Assembly: GCA_040755725.1 (NCBI GenBank)
Contig: JBFMAI010000023.1
Location: 186,001 to 250,000 of the forward strand
Direction of reading: 5' to 3'
Source: JBFMAI01 sp040755725
Lineage (GTDB): Bacteria > Planctomycetota > Phycisphaerae > UBA1845 > Fen-1342
Length of the DNA stretch: 64,000 nt
Below, piece by piece: positions 49,287-58,282 of this stretch. Numbering within the stretch: the first letter of the stretch is position 1; each line of letters starts with the position of its first letter. Made by a program: the position numbers and the translations under genes. Below the pieces are notes generated by a model. The model was not told the origin of the DNA. It ran no database searches and worked only from the letters and a program-made list of their open reading frames with translations.

Positions 49287-50174
49287 TCAGCGCACGTACA
49301 CCGGCAACTCGACGCTGTTCGCCTCGCTGTTCGGCGCGGCGGATACGACGACGGCCCCCACGATCATCGTCGCTTCAGCGAGCCAGGGACCGAACTCCAA
49401 GTCGACTTGCCAGCAGCCCGCATCGGCGACGTGACGAACGCTCCTCACAGCGCCCGGCACGCCGCGAATCTCCGCGGTTACCTGCTTTGGCGTTGCGCCC
49501 GGCGTCGGCCGGACCTCGATCGTGCGCCGGATTGTGCCGGGTTCGCTTTTGCGATCGAGGTCCAGCCGCGCCGGTCGACACTCCAGCGGCGCAGAGAGGT
49601 CGGTCTGCGCCCCGCTCAGCGGACCGCTGAGCACGATCGGCGTGGCCGACACCAGCAGCACCGCCCCGGACCACCGCGATTCCCACTCCGGCGCGACCTC
49701 GCGCTCGTACGTCTCCTCCCCGACGATCCGGAGTGCGTCTCCGATCCGCAGCACCGCGGAGAAGTGCTCCTCGCTCGTCCGGCCAGCCCGTTCCACCGCC
49801 CTCAGGTGGACCACCGCGGTACGAATCGACAGGTCCGCCATGACTTTCCGTAGGGCGACGGCCCCGTTGCGCACACGGAGGGCCTGGGCCTGGGCGCCGC
49901 AGTCGCGGGCCAACTGCCACAGCCGGGCCAGGTCGATCGCGTCGAGGGCCGAGGTCAGGCCCGACTTGCGGACGAAGTCGGCGTAGCTCACCTGCACCCC
50001 GTTGAGGTCGAGGCACAGATACAGCGCGTCGGTGCCGCAACCCGAGGTGTAACGGGCGGGGATCAAGGGCCGGCCGCCCAGGGCTGGGAAAGCGCCTTCG
50101 TCCCCGAGCGCCGGGAAGCATGTGACCAGAACGCCGACGCTGCAAAACGTGCAGAGAGCTGCCGGTTGCCTCAT
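49287..50174 (-). CDS. Exported C39-like (papain-fold) protein
   Basis: About 295 residues from ATG 50174 (GAGG 6 nt upstream), with signal TFCSVGVLVTCFPALG. The segment ARYTSGCGTDALYLCLDLNGVQVSYADF matches the start of C39-type bacteriocin-processing peptidase domains, with Cys in GCGTDALY. TSEEHFSAVLRIGDALRIV fits the His region, where the family has H(F/Y)xVL. The C-terminal half has repeated strands (GTIRRTIEVRPTPG) like DUF1573. It may be a secreted cysteine peptidase or an inactive relative. Neighbours upstream encode an anchored LolA-like protein and a Cys-rich exported protein. Confidence 0.65.
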   Translation of the reverse strand: MRQPAALCTFCSVGVLVTCFPALGDEGAFPALGGRPLIPARYTSGCGTDALYLCLDLNGVQVSYADFVRKSGLTSALDAIDLARLWQLARDCGAQAQALRVRNGAVALRKVMADLSIRTAVVHLRAVERAGRTSEEHFSAVLRIGDALRIVGEETYEREVAPEWESRWSGAVLLVSATPIVLSGPLSGAQTDLSAPLECRPARLDLDRKSEPGTIRRTIEVRPTPGATPKQVTAEIRGVPGAVRSVRHVADAGCWQVDLEFGPWLAEATMIVGAVVVSAAPNSEANSVELPVYVR

Positions 50175-50248
50175 GACTCGCCTCATCGGTCGCGACCCGT
50201 GCCGCCACCGCCGTGGCGCGCGGCCGCTTCGATCCGGGGAGATCATCA

Positions 50249-50280
50249 CCCTCCCCCAACCCCTCCCTGAAAGGGAGGGG
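50249..50280. repeat. Repeat family 3, copy
   Basis: CCCTCCCCCAACCCCTCCCT-gaa-AGGGAGGGG in the 120-bp gap between two minus-strand genes. Confidence 0.82.
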
Positions 50281-50297
50281 AGTGTGCGAACAGTTCC

Positions 50298-51866
50298 TCA
50301 TCTCACGCCGGGCCGCGGTCCGCGCCGAGCCAGCTTCCACAGACCAATCCCCAGCGCTGCCACACACCCCGCCGAGATCGCCACCACCGTGGCCGTCGTG
50401 GCCGGCGAGCGGCGCTCGGCCGTCTCGGCCGGCGGCGGCACCGCATCGTCGCGTGGCGACGCCACGGCCTCCGGCAGCGGCGCCGGCCCGGCCGGCCGCG
50501 TCGTCGCCGGGCGCGTGGAGGTTGGCCGGGTCGTGGCCGGCCGCGACTCCGGCGGCAGCGGCGCCGACTTCCCGGGCTCCGGCGTCTTGTCGTGGTCCGT
50601 CGGCTCCACGGCCCGCCGCGTGGCCGTCGGCCCCAACTCGCGTGCCGTGGACGCAATGGTGGGAGCCACCGGCTGGTTGGCCGCACTTGCGGACGCTTCT
50701 GCGGCGGGTTCCGCCGGAGCGGGTGCAGCCGTGGCACTCGCCCGCGCCGCGGCCTCGGCGGCCTCTTCCTCTTTCTCGCGGGCTATTGCCAAAGCGACTT
50801 TCAAGTGCAAGGGAATATCGTCGTACAGATACTCCTCGCCCGTCTCGAGATCGACCACCTGAGCGCCCTTTCGGACATCCAGTGCCTCCCACGTGAAAAC
50901 CTGGGGATCGATAGGCTCATTGACGCGGATTGACTCCGGGGCAGCCTCGTAGAACAACTCGACATCGACAACGCCGTCAGGGCCGTAGTCGACGACCTCC
51001 CCGTGGGCCAGCACCCATGCCCCACCGGCGTTCGCGTAGTCGAACCGGCCGCTGGAAACGATGCGCCCACCCTGGTGGAGGACATAGCTCAGTATGTTCC
51101 CTCCCTTGTTCAGATCGGCGACGATTTCACCAGATTCCGTCCCATTCTCGCTGATCGTCCGCACTCGGTACTGCCCCCCATCCAGGGGGACGGCCTCCAA
51201 CAACCGGGGAGCGTCCGGACTGCCGCGATCCAATAGGGCCGCCCACTGATCGACGAGCTCGGCCATCGTCCACCCAAAGCACACCTTGTTCATTGCCAGA
51301 CGCATTTCGAGCGCCCTGTTGACTTGCGCGTGTTGATTGTAATGGCCAATCGACACCCGATTGGACTCAACCATGTACCAATACCTGGCGGCCGGAGTCA
51401 CGATTCGTCGCTCGGTGCTCTGCGGAGTCCCGTGCTTGCGCTTCAGTTCAGCCAGCCCTCCTTCTCGCTCCAGTTTCGCGTAACTGGTGATGTGCTCGCC
51501 CGCCGGCAGGGAGTAGTTGACCTCGCCCAGCTCATTGACCGTTCGATCCGTCACCACATCGAAGCGACAGTGGACGGCGTCTTTCCATATGGCAAACTGC
51601 TGCGTGCGAGAATGGTACATCTGTTTGGCAATGGGATCCCACTGGTTCTCAAGGCGCCGGCCGGCCATGACCACCGTTCCAGAGACCTGGAGTGATCCGA
51701 TGCGCGCCGAGTTCTCCCGGCACGCGGCCGCAATGGCGGCCACCTCGTCCGGAATCGGACCGGCCAGCTCTTGAGCATTTCCGCGCGCGGAGCCCAGCAG
51801 CGCCACCACAACCAGCGCGGCGCGCACCGCCCTCACACATGCCTGAGGCGAGCACCCGAATGCCAT
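50298..51866 (-). CDS. Exported, C-terminally anchored protein with LolA-like fold
   Basis: 522 residues with signal VRAALVVVALLGSARGNAQ. The mature part (NSARIGSLQVSGTVVMAG, MYHSRTQQFAIWKDAVHCRFDVV, GGQYRVRTISENGTESGEIV, GGRIVSSGRFDYANAGGAWV) looks like the curved beta-sheet of LolA/LppX proteins. A long Ala/Pro/Thr-rich, disordered stretch (about 380-490) and a final membrane helix (ATTATVVAISAGCVAALGIGL) with a basic tail follow. This is a tethered periplasmic domain. Function is unknown; the family link is tentative. Confidence 0.62.
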   Translation of the reverse strand: MAFGCSPQACVRAVRAALVVVALLGSARGNAQELAGPIPDEVAAIAAACRENSARIGSLQVSGTVVMAGRRLENQWDPIAKQMYHSRTQQFAIWKDAVHCRFDVVTDRTVNELGEVNYSLPAGEHITSYAKLEREGGLAELKRKHGTPQSTERRIVTPAARYWYMVESNRVSIGHYNQHAQVNRALEMRLAMNKVCFGWTMAELVDQWAALLDRGSPDAPRLLEAVPLDGGQYRVRTISENGTESGEIVADLNKGGNILSYVLHQGGRIVSSGRFDYANAGGAWVLAHGEVVDYGPDGVVDVELFYEAAPESIRVNEPIDPQVFTWEALDVRKGAQVVDLETGEEYLYDDIPLHLKVALAIAREKEEEAAEAAARASATAAPAPAEPAAEASASAANQPVAPTIASTARELGPTATRRAVEPTDHDKTPEPGKSAPLPPESRPATTRPTSTRPATTRPAGPAPLPEAVASPRDDAVPPPAETAERRSPATTATVVAISAGCVAALGIGLWKLARRGPRPGVR

Positions 51867-51980
51867 TGCGGCTCCCTATCCACGACCGTGCATCCGGAGC
51901 GGGCCGCCACGCGCCGGCCGCCCACACTGCACGAATCCGTCACGGTCACTCCATCGCCAAGCGGGGGCCCATCCAATGGT

Positions 51981-52505
51981 CTACTCCGTTCCCTGCCCGG
52001 ATTGTGGGTCCGGCGCGGTGTAATCGCACGTGGAGCTGTCCATCTTTGACGTCCCTCCACCCGTCGCAGCAGCCCTGCAACCGCCGTAACGCCACTCGCA
52101 GGGGGACCAAGTATAGCACAGCACCTCCCCCGCGGACGTGCATATGCCTCCCCCGGGCCTCCAATCGGAGCAGTAGGTCGGCTTGTTCAGCGAGTACTCG
52201 CGCTGAACGGCTGCCGCGCAGGCGTTCGGGTTCAGGACATCGGAGCAAAGAAAGTCCGTACCGAAGCACCCGTTGTACGTACTAGTGGTTGTGCAACCCC
52301 AGGGAGAACCCTGCGTGCCGCAGAACGCGGCAGCCTCTTCCATGGTGAGGACGGCAAAGTCGGCATCGTCGTCGCCTGCCAACATCGCGAGGGACAGGGC
52401 AAGGGCACCCGCCAGCGCGACGACGGCCAACGGGGCGAAAGACACTGCGGCGACCCTACACGCTCTCAGGACCGGCCTCCCACAAAGGTTGACTTGGTTT
52501 CCCAT
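51981..52505 (-). CDS. Small Cys-rich exported protein
   Basis: About 174 residues from ATG 52505, with GGAGG 6 nt upstream. A hydrophobic export segment (PLAVVALAGALALSLAML) is followed by an acidic GDDDADFAV and a Cys-rich region with 11 cysteines (FCGTQGSPWGC, YNGCFGTDFLC, NPNACAA, TYCSDW, GGGICTSAGEVLCYTWSPC, YGGCRA, STCDY). The pattern suggests several disulfides outside the cytoplasm. No family was recognised. It leads a same-strand cluster with a LolA-like protein and a C39-like protein, which raises the possibility of a processed secreted peptide. Confidence 0.7.
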   Translation of the reverse strand: MGNQVNLCGRPVLRACRVAAVSFAPLAVVALAGALALSLAMLAGDDDADFAVLTMEEAAAFCGTQGSPWGCTTTSTYNGCFGTDFLCSDVLNPNACAAAVQREYSLNKPTYCSDWRPGGGICTSAGEVLCYTWSPCEWRYGGCRAAATGGGTSKMDSSTCDYTAPDPQSGQGTE

Positions 52506-52978
52506 GGAAACCCTCCGGTTCAAGTACGAACCACGACTTATGGGATGCAAGCGGCTGCGCACACGACGGCGCCGGAAGGCGGGGGGTGGGGTGGTGGAAG
52601 TATTTGTCCTGAAAGAGCTTACGATCGACGCCCACGATGCACGATTTCCTGCATTACTCCACGTTTTTCTTCAACGTCCGATAACCGCCTATTCAGTGCT
52701 CCTCTGCGCTTCGGCCAGACGTGGAACCGCGTCCCTGACGCACCAATCAGTCTTCACAAAGCGGGCCGGCGTAGCCGGATTTCCTGGCCGGAGAGCTTGC
52801 CGAGAACATCTCTCGCCAAGCCTGAACTCGCCGGCGCCCGCAAGACCGTCGGCGAGATGCACGGCGCGCCTTGGAGACCCTCCGCGGCGCGCCGCCGGCC
52901 GTTGTGTGGCACGCCACTGGACGGCCCGCTACAGTGCCCCCACGCCTCGGCGGTGAGCGAGATGACAGGGCGTGTAGC
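52506..52978. other. Intergenic region between divergent genes
   Basis: About 470 bp, relatively AT-rich at about 52590-52700. It should hold the promoters of the Cys-rich gene (minus) and glycogen synthase (plus). I see no repeat, RNA gene or small ORF with a good ribosome site. Confidence 0.55.
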
Positions 52979-54946
52979 ATGAGCCAGGAAGCGACACCCG
53001 GCAGCGCTGCGACCTCCGCGGGGCCCCCGCCCGTTGCCGGGCCGCTTGCGCGCATCCGCCCCGCGACGGCGTGGCTGTTCGAGGTGTCGTGGGAGGTGTG
53101 CAGCCAGGCCGGGGGCATCTACACCGTGCTGCGCAGCAAGGCGCCAATCATGGTGCGGCGGTGGGGGGCGGCGTACTGCCTGATCGGGCCGTACCGGGAG
53201 GCGTCGGCCAAGATCGAGTTGGAGCCGCAGGTTCCTGTCGGGCCGCTCCGGGACGTGCTGAGCACGCTGGAGGGCCGCGGCCTGCGGTTCCATTTCGGGC
53301 GCTGGCTGATCACCGGCCGCCCGCAGGTGTTGCTGGTGGACACCGGCGCCGTCCTCCCGCGATTGGCCGAGATTAAGTACTTCTTGTGGAAGGACAACGG
53401 CATCAGCTCGCCCCCGGGCGATCACGAGTTTGACGAGATCGTGGGCTTTGGCAGCGTGGTGGCGGAGTTGCTGGCGGCGTTGCGCACGCGGTGTCCCGAC
53501 GTGGCCCTGCTGGCCCACTTTCACGAGTGGCAGGGGGCGGCGGCGCTGCCGATTCTGCGTCACCGGCAGCTTCCGGTGGCGACGGTGTTCACGACGCACG
53601 CGACGCTGGTAGGGCGCAGCCTGTGCTCGGCCGACGCCAACCTGTATGACCACCTGCCGGGCATCGACGCCGGCGCCGTGGCCGTGCAGCACGGCTTCGG
53701 GCACCGGCACGCGCTAGAAGGGGCGGCGGCCCAGGCGGCCGACGTGTTCACGACGGTGTCGGGCATCACGGCGTTGGAGGCGGAGCGGTTCCTGGGCCGA
53801 AGGGCGGAGGTGCTGCTGCCCAACGGGCTGCGGGTGGAGCGTTTCGCCGCCCCGCACGAGTTTCAGGTCCTGCACCGGGCGGCCAAGGAGCGGATTCACG
53901 AGTTCGTGATGGGGCATTTCTTCCCCAGCTACACGTTCGACCTCGAGCGCACGCTGTACGTGTTCACCGCCGGCCGTTACGAGTACCGCAACAAGGGGCT
54001 CGACATTTTCATCGAGGCCCTGTACGAGCTGAACCGGCGTTTGCAGGCCGAGGGGTCGAGCGCCACCGTGGTGGCCTTCATCGTGACCCGGGCCGCCTAC
54101 CGGGCGCTCAATGTCGAAACGCTCAACCGCCAGGCGATGTTCAACGAGCTGCGCGAGACGTGCGAGGCCGTCCGCGAGGAGATGGGCCGTCGGCTGTTCC
54201 AGGCCGTGGCCGCCGGCCGTTTGCCGCGCTTGGACGAGCTGTTGGATGAGTCGAGCACGGTGCGGCTGAAGCGGATTCTGCACGCGTGGCGAAGCGGGCC
54301 GCTGCCGACGATCGTAACGCACGATCTGGTCAACGACGCGCACGACCCGGTGCTGTGCCACCTCCGTCACCGGGGCCTGTGGAACCGGCCGGAAGACCGG
54401 GTCAAGGTCGTGTTTCACCCCGAGTTCGTGTCGGCCACCAGCCCGCTGCTCGGCATGGACTACGACGATTTCGTGCGCGGCTGCCACCTCGGCGTGTTTC
54501 CGTCGTACTACGAGCCCTGGGGCTACACCCCGATGGAGTGCGTCGTTCGCGGTATTCCCGCCGTCACGAGCGACCTGAGCGGCTTCGGCGACTATGTGAT
54601 GCAGAAGTTCCCCGAGCACGACAGCCAGGGGCTATTCGTCGCGCGGCGGCGCGGCGTGAGCCCTCAGGCGACGATCGGGCAGGTGGCGGCGTGGCTGCAC
54701 GCGCTGACCGGGATGTCGCGCCGCGAGCGGATCGCCCTGCGCAACCGCGTGGAGAGCTACGCCGGGCACTTTGATTGGAACGAGCTGGCCACCCACTACG
54801 TGACCGCCCACAAGCTCGCGCTGGCGAAGGTCCATCCCGGGGTGGACTTGGTGCCGACCGATCCCGAGGCCGATGGTCCGGCGCGCGAGACGCCGGAGGC
54901 CGGGGTGCGGACCCCGGCGCGGCGGCGCCGCCGCGCGCGGAGTTGA
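52979..54946 (+). CDS. Eukaryote-type (GT3) glycogen synthase
   Basis: About 655 residues from ATG 52979. GT3 hallmarks: FEVSWEVCSQAGGIYTVLRS near the N-terminus, YFLWKDNGISSP, LAHFHEWQGAAALP, ATVFTTHATLVGRSL, TVSGITALEAERFLGR, VFTAGRYEYRNKGLDIFIEAL, and the late FPSYYEPWGYTPMECVVRGIPAVTSDLSGFG carrying the catalytic Glu. It elongates alpha-1,4-glucan, using UDP-glucose in characterised family members. It is not the GlgA (GT5) type of most bacteria; GT3 enzymes are known from eukaryotes and some Bacteroidota/Planctomycetota. The C-terminus ends in a short Arg-rich tail. Confidence 0.92.
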   Translation: MSQEATPGSAATSAGPPPVAGPLARIRPATAWLFEVSWEVCSQAGGIYTVLRSKAPIMVRRWGAAYCLIGPYREASAKIELEPQVPVGPLRDVLSTLEGRGLRFHFGRWLITGRPQVLLVDTGAVLPRLAEIKYFLWKDNGISSPPGDHEFDEIVGFGSVVAELLAALRTRCPDVALLAHFHEWQGAAALPILRHRQLPVATVFTTHATLVGRSLCSADANLYDHLPGIDAGAVAVQHGFGHRHALEGAAAQAADVFTTVSGITALEAERFLGRRAEVLLPNGLRVERFAAPHEFQVLHRAAKERIHEFVMGHFFPSYTFDLERTLYVFTAGRYEYRNKGLDIFIEALYELNRRLQAEGSSATVVAFIVTRAAYRALNVETLNRQAMFNELRETCEAVREEMGRRLFQAVAAGRLPRLDELLDESSTVRLKRILHAWRSGPLPTIVTHDLVNDAHDPVLCHLRHRGLWNRPEDRVKVVFHPEFVSATSPLLGMDYDDFVRGCHLGVFPSYYEPWGYTPMECVVRGIPAVTSDLSGFGDYVMQKFPEHDSQGLFVARRRGVSPQATIGQVAAWLHALTGMSRRERIALRNRVESYAGHFDWNELATHYVTAHKLALAKVHPGVDLVPTDPEADGPARETPEAGVRTPARRRRRARS

Positions 54947-55061
54947 ACGGCGGGCCGCGACGCACGACGCGAAGGAGGCCGCGGCTTGCCCGCCAGGGCG
55001 CCGCGACCTACGATGTCCGTATTACGGCAGCGGGAGCTGAGGCCCGAACGGGAGACCCTGC

Positions 55062-56033
55062 ATGAGTGGTCGTTGTGGCGCGTCGTGGATATGGCTCGTC
55101 GGCGTGGCGACGGCGACCGTGGCCTTCGGCGAGATCGTGATCTTGCGTGACGGCCAGAAGATCAACGCACCGGTGCTGCGCGAGAACGCGGAGCGCGTCA
55201 TCCTCGACCTGGGTTATGATGTGCTGTCGATCCCGCGGCGGCAGGTGCTGGAAATCCAGAAGGACGAGGCGGAGACGGCCCCCGCGGCCGGCCGCATCGT
55301 GGCCACGGAGAACCTGTACAGCACCGCCGACCTGCCGCCGCAGAGCGTCAAGCAACTGACCGAGCGCTTTGGGGAGGGCGTGGCGCTGGTATCTTCGCCC
55401 AGCGGGCTGGGCAGCGGGTTCTTCGTCAGCGTGCAGGGCCACCTGATCACAAACTTCCACGTCATCGAAGGCGAGCGCCGACTCGCCGTCACCGTCTTTC
55501 GCCGCGCGGGCGACGAGTTCCGCCGCGAGAAGTTCGAGGACGTGGACATCGTCGCCACCAACCCGTTTCTGGACCTGGCGCTGCTGAAGGTGAGCCTGCC
55601 GGCCGCGTACACGCCGGTCATCACGTATTTGTCGGCAACGGACGACCTGCGGGACGGGGACCCGGTTTTCGCGGTCGGCAACCCGCTGGGCCTGGAGCGC
55701 AGCGTGTCGGAGGGCATCGTCAGCCGCCGTAACCGCGCGGAAAGCGGGCTGGCCTACATTCAGACCACGGCCCAGATCAACCCGGGCAACTCCGGCGGGC
55801 CGCTGTTCAACGTGCATGGCGAAGTGGTGGGCGTCATCAACATGAAGATCATGGGCGGCGAAGGGCTGGGGTTTGCGATCCCCACGCGGTATGTAATTGA
55901 CTTCCTTCGCAACCGCGAGGCCTTCGCCTACAACGCGGAGAGCTCCGAGGCCGGCTACCGCTACCTCCAGCCGCCGGCCCGCGGGAACCCCGAGCCCCCG
56001 CCCTTGCGGCGGCGTGACGAGACCCCGAACTAG
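55062..56033 (+). CDS. HtrA/DegP-type serine protease without PDZ domain
   Basis: 323 residues with signal WIWLVGVATATVAFG. An N-terminal domain of about 70 residues (VILRDGQKINAPVLRENAERVILDL) resembles short SH3-like sensor modules in planctomycete proteins. The trypsin-like S1C domain has His 133 (ITNFHVIEG), Asp 171 (NPFLDLALLKV) and Ser 244 (INPGNSGGPLF). No PDZ domain follows. It is probably a periplasmic quality-control protease. The next gene starts 30 bp downstream. Confidence 0.88.
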   Translation: MSGRCGASWIWLVGVATATVAFGEIVILRDGQKINAPVLRENAERVILDLGYDVLSIPRRQVLEIQKDEAETAPAAGRIVATENLYSTADLPPQSVKQLTERFGEGVALVSSPSGLGSGFFVSVQGHLITNFHVIEGERRLAVTVFRRAGDEFRREKFEDVDIVATNPFLDLALLKVSLPAAYTPVITYLSATDDLRDGDPVFAVGNPLGLERSVSEGIVSRRNRAESGLAYIQTTAQINPGNSGGPLFNVHGEVVGVINMKIMGGEGLGFAIPTRYVIDFLRNREAFAYNAESSEAGYRYLQPPARGNPEPPPLRRRDETPN

Positions 56034-56063
56034 ACCATCAACCCAGCAGAAAGGGCATGAACC

Positions 56064-57980
56064 ATGCGAAGCGTCGTGAGCGGCCTGGCCGGCCTGTTGG
56101 TACTGTGGATGAGCCCCGTGATTCTGGCCCAGGCGCGGGCCCCGGACCGCCCCGCGCAGACGCAGACCCAGGAGCCCAAGGCCGAAGGCCCCAAGCGTGT
56201 GCTGGTTGACCCCGCCGAGTGGGCCCCCGTCGACGCACTGGTCTACGTGGGGGTAACGGACGTGGGCGAGACCTGGGACGGGTTCAAGCAGACCAGCGCC
56301 TACCAGATGCTCAGCGACCGCGAGGCCACCAAGGGCCTCGCGGAGCTGGACCCCATCGGGACCGCCGTCGAGGAGCTGAAGAAGCGGCTTTCGACCATGC
56401 TGGAGGTGCCGGCGGAACAACTGAAGAACCCCTTCGCCGGCCCGCTCGTTTTCTATCTCACCAGCGCCCCGGGCGGCAAGCCGGAAGACGTGGAGCCCGG
56501 CCTGATCGCCGGCGTCGGCGACCGTGAGGTGCTCAAGAAGTACTACGAAACCGCCGTCAACAAGCTCAAAGAGCAGGGGCGGCATGAAGCGATTCCGGCG
56601 GAAGGGACGACGATCGACACCTTCACGCGCGACGCGGACAAGTCCGGGAAGGACGAGAAGACCGACGAGTCCGAGGACGACGGCGAAGAGGGGCCGCCGA
56701 CTTCTCCCGACGCGATCATGAAGAAGGCGATGGAGGAGCTGTTCGCCGCGGACACGTTGCCGGCCAGCTTCGCCATGTGCCTGGCCGAGGACCGGCTGAT
56801 CGTCGCGGGGTCGCCGGAGCGGGTGAAGGCAATCCTACGGCAGGAGCGCGGGACGCGCACGCTGGCGGACACGGACGACCACAAGGCCCTGCTGCGGCAC
56901 CTGAAGCCGACCGGGACCGTGCGCGTGCTGGTCAACCTGCCGCGCATCATCAGCCTGGTCAAAGCCGCCACGTCCGAGTCCGACGCCGAGGACCTGCGCC
57001 AAGCGCTGCGGGTGATCGGGGCGGAGAGCCTGAGCAGCGTGGTCGGGCACTTGCGGGTCGGGGCGTCGTCGTACGACTCGAAGTTCGAGTTGCTGTTCCT
57101 GATGAGCGGCGAGCGCTCGGGGCTGGCCAAGCTGCTGAGCCTGCCGAACCGGCCCAGCACGCCCCCGGCCACGGTGTCGGCCGACACTTGCATCTACGCC
57201 AGTTGCAACGTGCAGGTGTCGCCGCTGCTCGATGAGATCGAGCGCATGATCCGGCAGAACGACGCGGCGGAGGCGGACGCGTTTCGCGCCGCGATGCAGG
57301 TGGAACTGCCCGACGGCACGAAGGTCGATTGGCGCAAGGACTTCCTCGATCACCTGCAAGCGCCGCTGACGGTCACACTGGCGCTGACCAAACCGCTGGC
57401 GGCGAATTGTGCCCGCCTGCTGATCGGCCTGGGCCACCGGGACCAGGGCGCGCTCGTACGCGTCCTCAGCAACGCGGCCGTGACGCAAGTCCCGCTGGCG
57501 GCCCGCGAGCTGCGCGGCGCGCAGGTCTTTGACGTGCCGCCCATGCCGCCCTTCCTGCCGCCCGGCCTCACGCTGGCCGCCACCACGGACCGCCTGCTCC
57601 TGGGCAACCAGCCCGCGGTCGAAGCGGCCGTCGGTGGGGCCGCCACCGAGCCCCTGGGCGAGACCGAAGGTTGGAAGCGCGTGGCCCGGTTCGTCCCGGA
57701 GGAATCGTGGCTGACCGTGTACGTGGACAATCGCAAGCTGCTCGAGGCGGTGATCGAGCTGAGCAAGAAGCGCGAGGAGCTGATGGCCGCCGGGCCCAGC
57801 GACTTCAGCAGCCTGATCCTGTTCGGTCTGATGGAGAGCATGGGCCAGGGACTGGGCGAGGCGGGCGGAAAGAGCTCGGAGAAGCTGCTGCGCTACAGCT
57901 CGCAGGCGGTCTACACGATCTCGACCACCCCCGAGGGTGTGCAGCTCACCGCCGTCCAACTCCGGCCCGAGTCGAATTAG
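56064..57980 (+). CDS. Secreted protein of unknown function (DUF3352-like)
   Basis: 638 residues with signal LAGLLVLWMSPVILAQA. The long mature domain has an organisation like DUF3352-type proteins: APVDALVYVGVTDVGETWDGF at the start, an internal repeat of the kind DTLPASFAMCLAEDRLIVAGSPERV and GLTLAATTDRLLLGNQPAVE, and beta-strand/helix alternation. A highly charged insertion (DADKSGKDEKTDESEDDGEE) lies at about 193-212. No catalytic motif was seen. It is likely co-transcribed with the protease gene. Confidence 0.7.
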   Translation: MRSVVSGLAGLLVLWMSPVILAQARAPDRPAQTQTQEPKAEGPKRVLVDPAEWAPVDALVYVGVTDVGETWDGFKQTSAYQMLSDREATKGLAELDPIGTAVEELKKRLSTMLEVPAEQLKNPFAGPLVFYLTSAPGGKPEDVEPGLIAGVGDREVLKKYYETAVNKLKEQGRHEAIPAEGTTIDTFTRDADKSGKDEKTDESEDDGEEGPPTSPDAIMKKAMEELFAADTLPASFAMCLAEDRLIVAGSPERVKAILRQERGTRTLADTDDHKALLRHLKPTGTVRVLVNLPRIISLVKAATSESDAEDLRQALRVIGAESLSSVVGHLRVGASSYDSKFELLFLMSGERSGLAKLLSLPNRPSTPPATVSADTCIYASCNVQVSPLLDEIERMIRQNDAAEADAFRAAMQVELPDGTKVDWRKDFLDHLQAPLTVTLALTKPLAANCARLLIGLGHRDQGALVRVLSNAAVTQVPLAARELRGAQVFDVPPMPPFLPPGLTLAATTDRLLLGNQPAVEAAVGGAATEPLGETEGWKRVARFVPEESWLTVYVDNRKLLEAVIELSKKREELMAAGPSDFSSLILFGLMESMGQGLGEAGGKSSEKLLRYSSQAVYTISTTPEGVQLTAVQLRPESN

Positions 57981-58004
57981 ATGGGCACTCGCGATCGTAC
58001 AACA

Positions 58005-58067
58005 CGGGCGGGCGATCCCGGCGCGCCGGGACTGCCGAGCCGCGGCTCGCCGGGAGGCTCGCCCTCC
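58005..58067. repeat. Palindromic repeat family 1, copy h
   Basis: GGGCGGGCGATCCCGGCGCGCCGGGA, then GAGCCGCGGCTC and GGGAGGCTCGCCCTCC. It is closest to copy a (2.1 kb), sharing the order of blocks. Confidence 0.85.
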
Positions 58068-58101
58068 GGCCCGGTATCCTGAGACACCGAGGCGGCCTTC
58101 A

Positions 58102-58135
58102 CCCCCCTCCGTGTCAGGGAGGGGTTGGGGGAGGG
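58102..58135. repeat. Repeat family 3, copy
   Basis: CCCCCCTCCGTGTCAGGGAGGGG followed by TTGGGGGAGGG, the reverse orientation of the copies at 21.5, 50.26 and 63.44 kb. Confidence 0.78.
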
Positions 58136-58282
58136 CCGAAGTCGACGGCTCGGACGTGGCTCCAGGGTTCCCAGACCGCGCGTCGCCGTACGTGGCGCTG
58201 CCCGCCTCGGCAGGTCCGGAAGCCGGCCCTGCCCTGGCCTGCGGCCACGCTCCGGCACGAACCGGCCGGCGGAGGCAAGACG

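Larger units (their letters stand above)
57981..58282. other. Intergenic region with two repeats
   Basis: About 300 bp containing a family 1 copy directly after the stop of the DUF3352-like gene and a family 3 copy 35 bp further. The remainder leads to the GGAGG site of the next gene. Confidence 0.65.
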
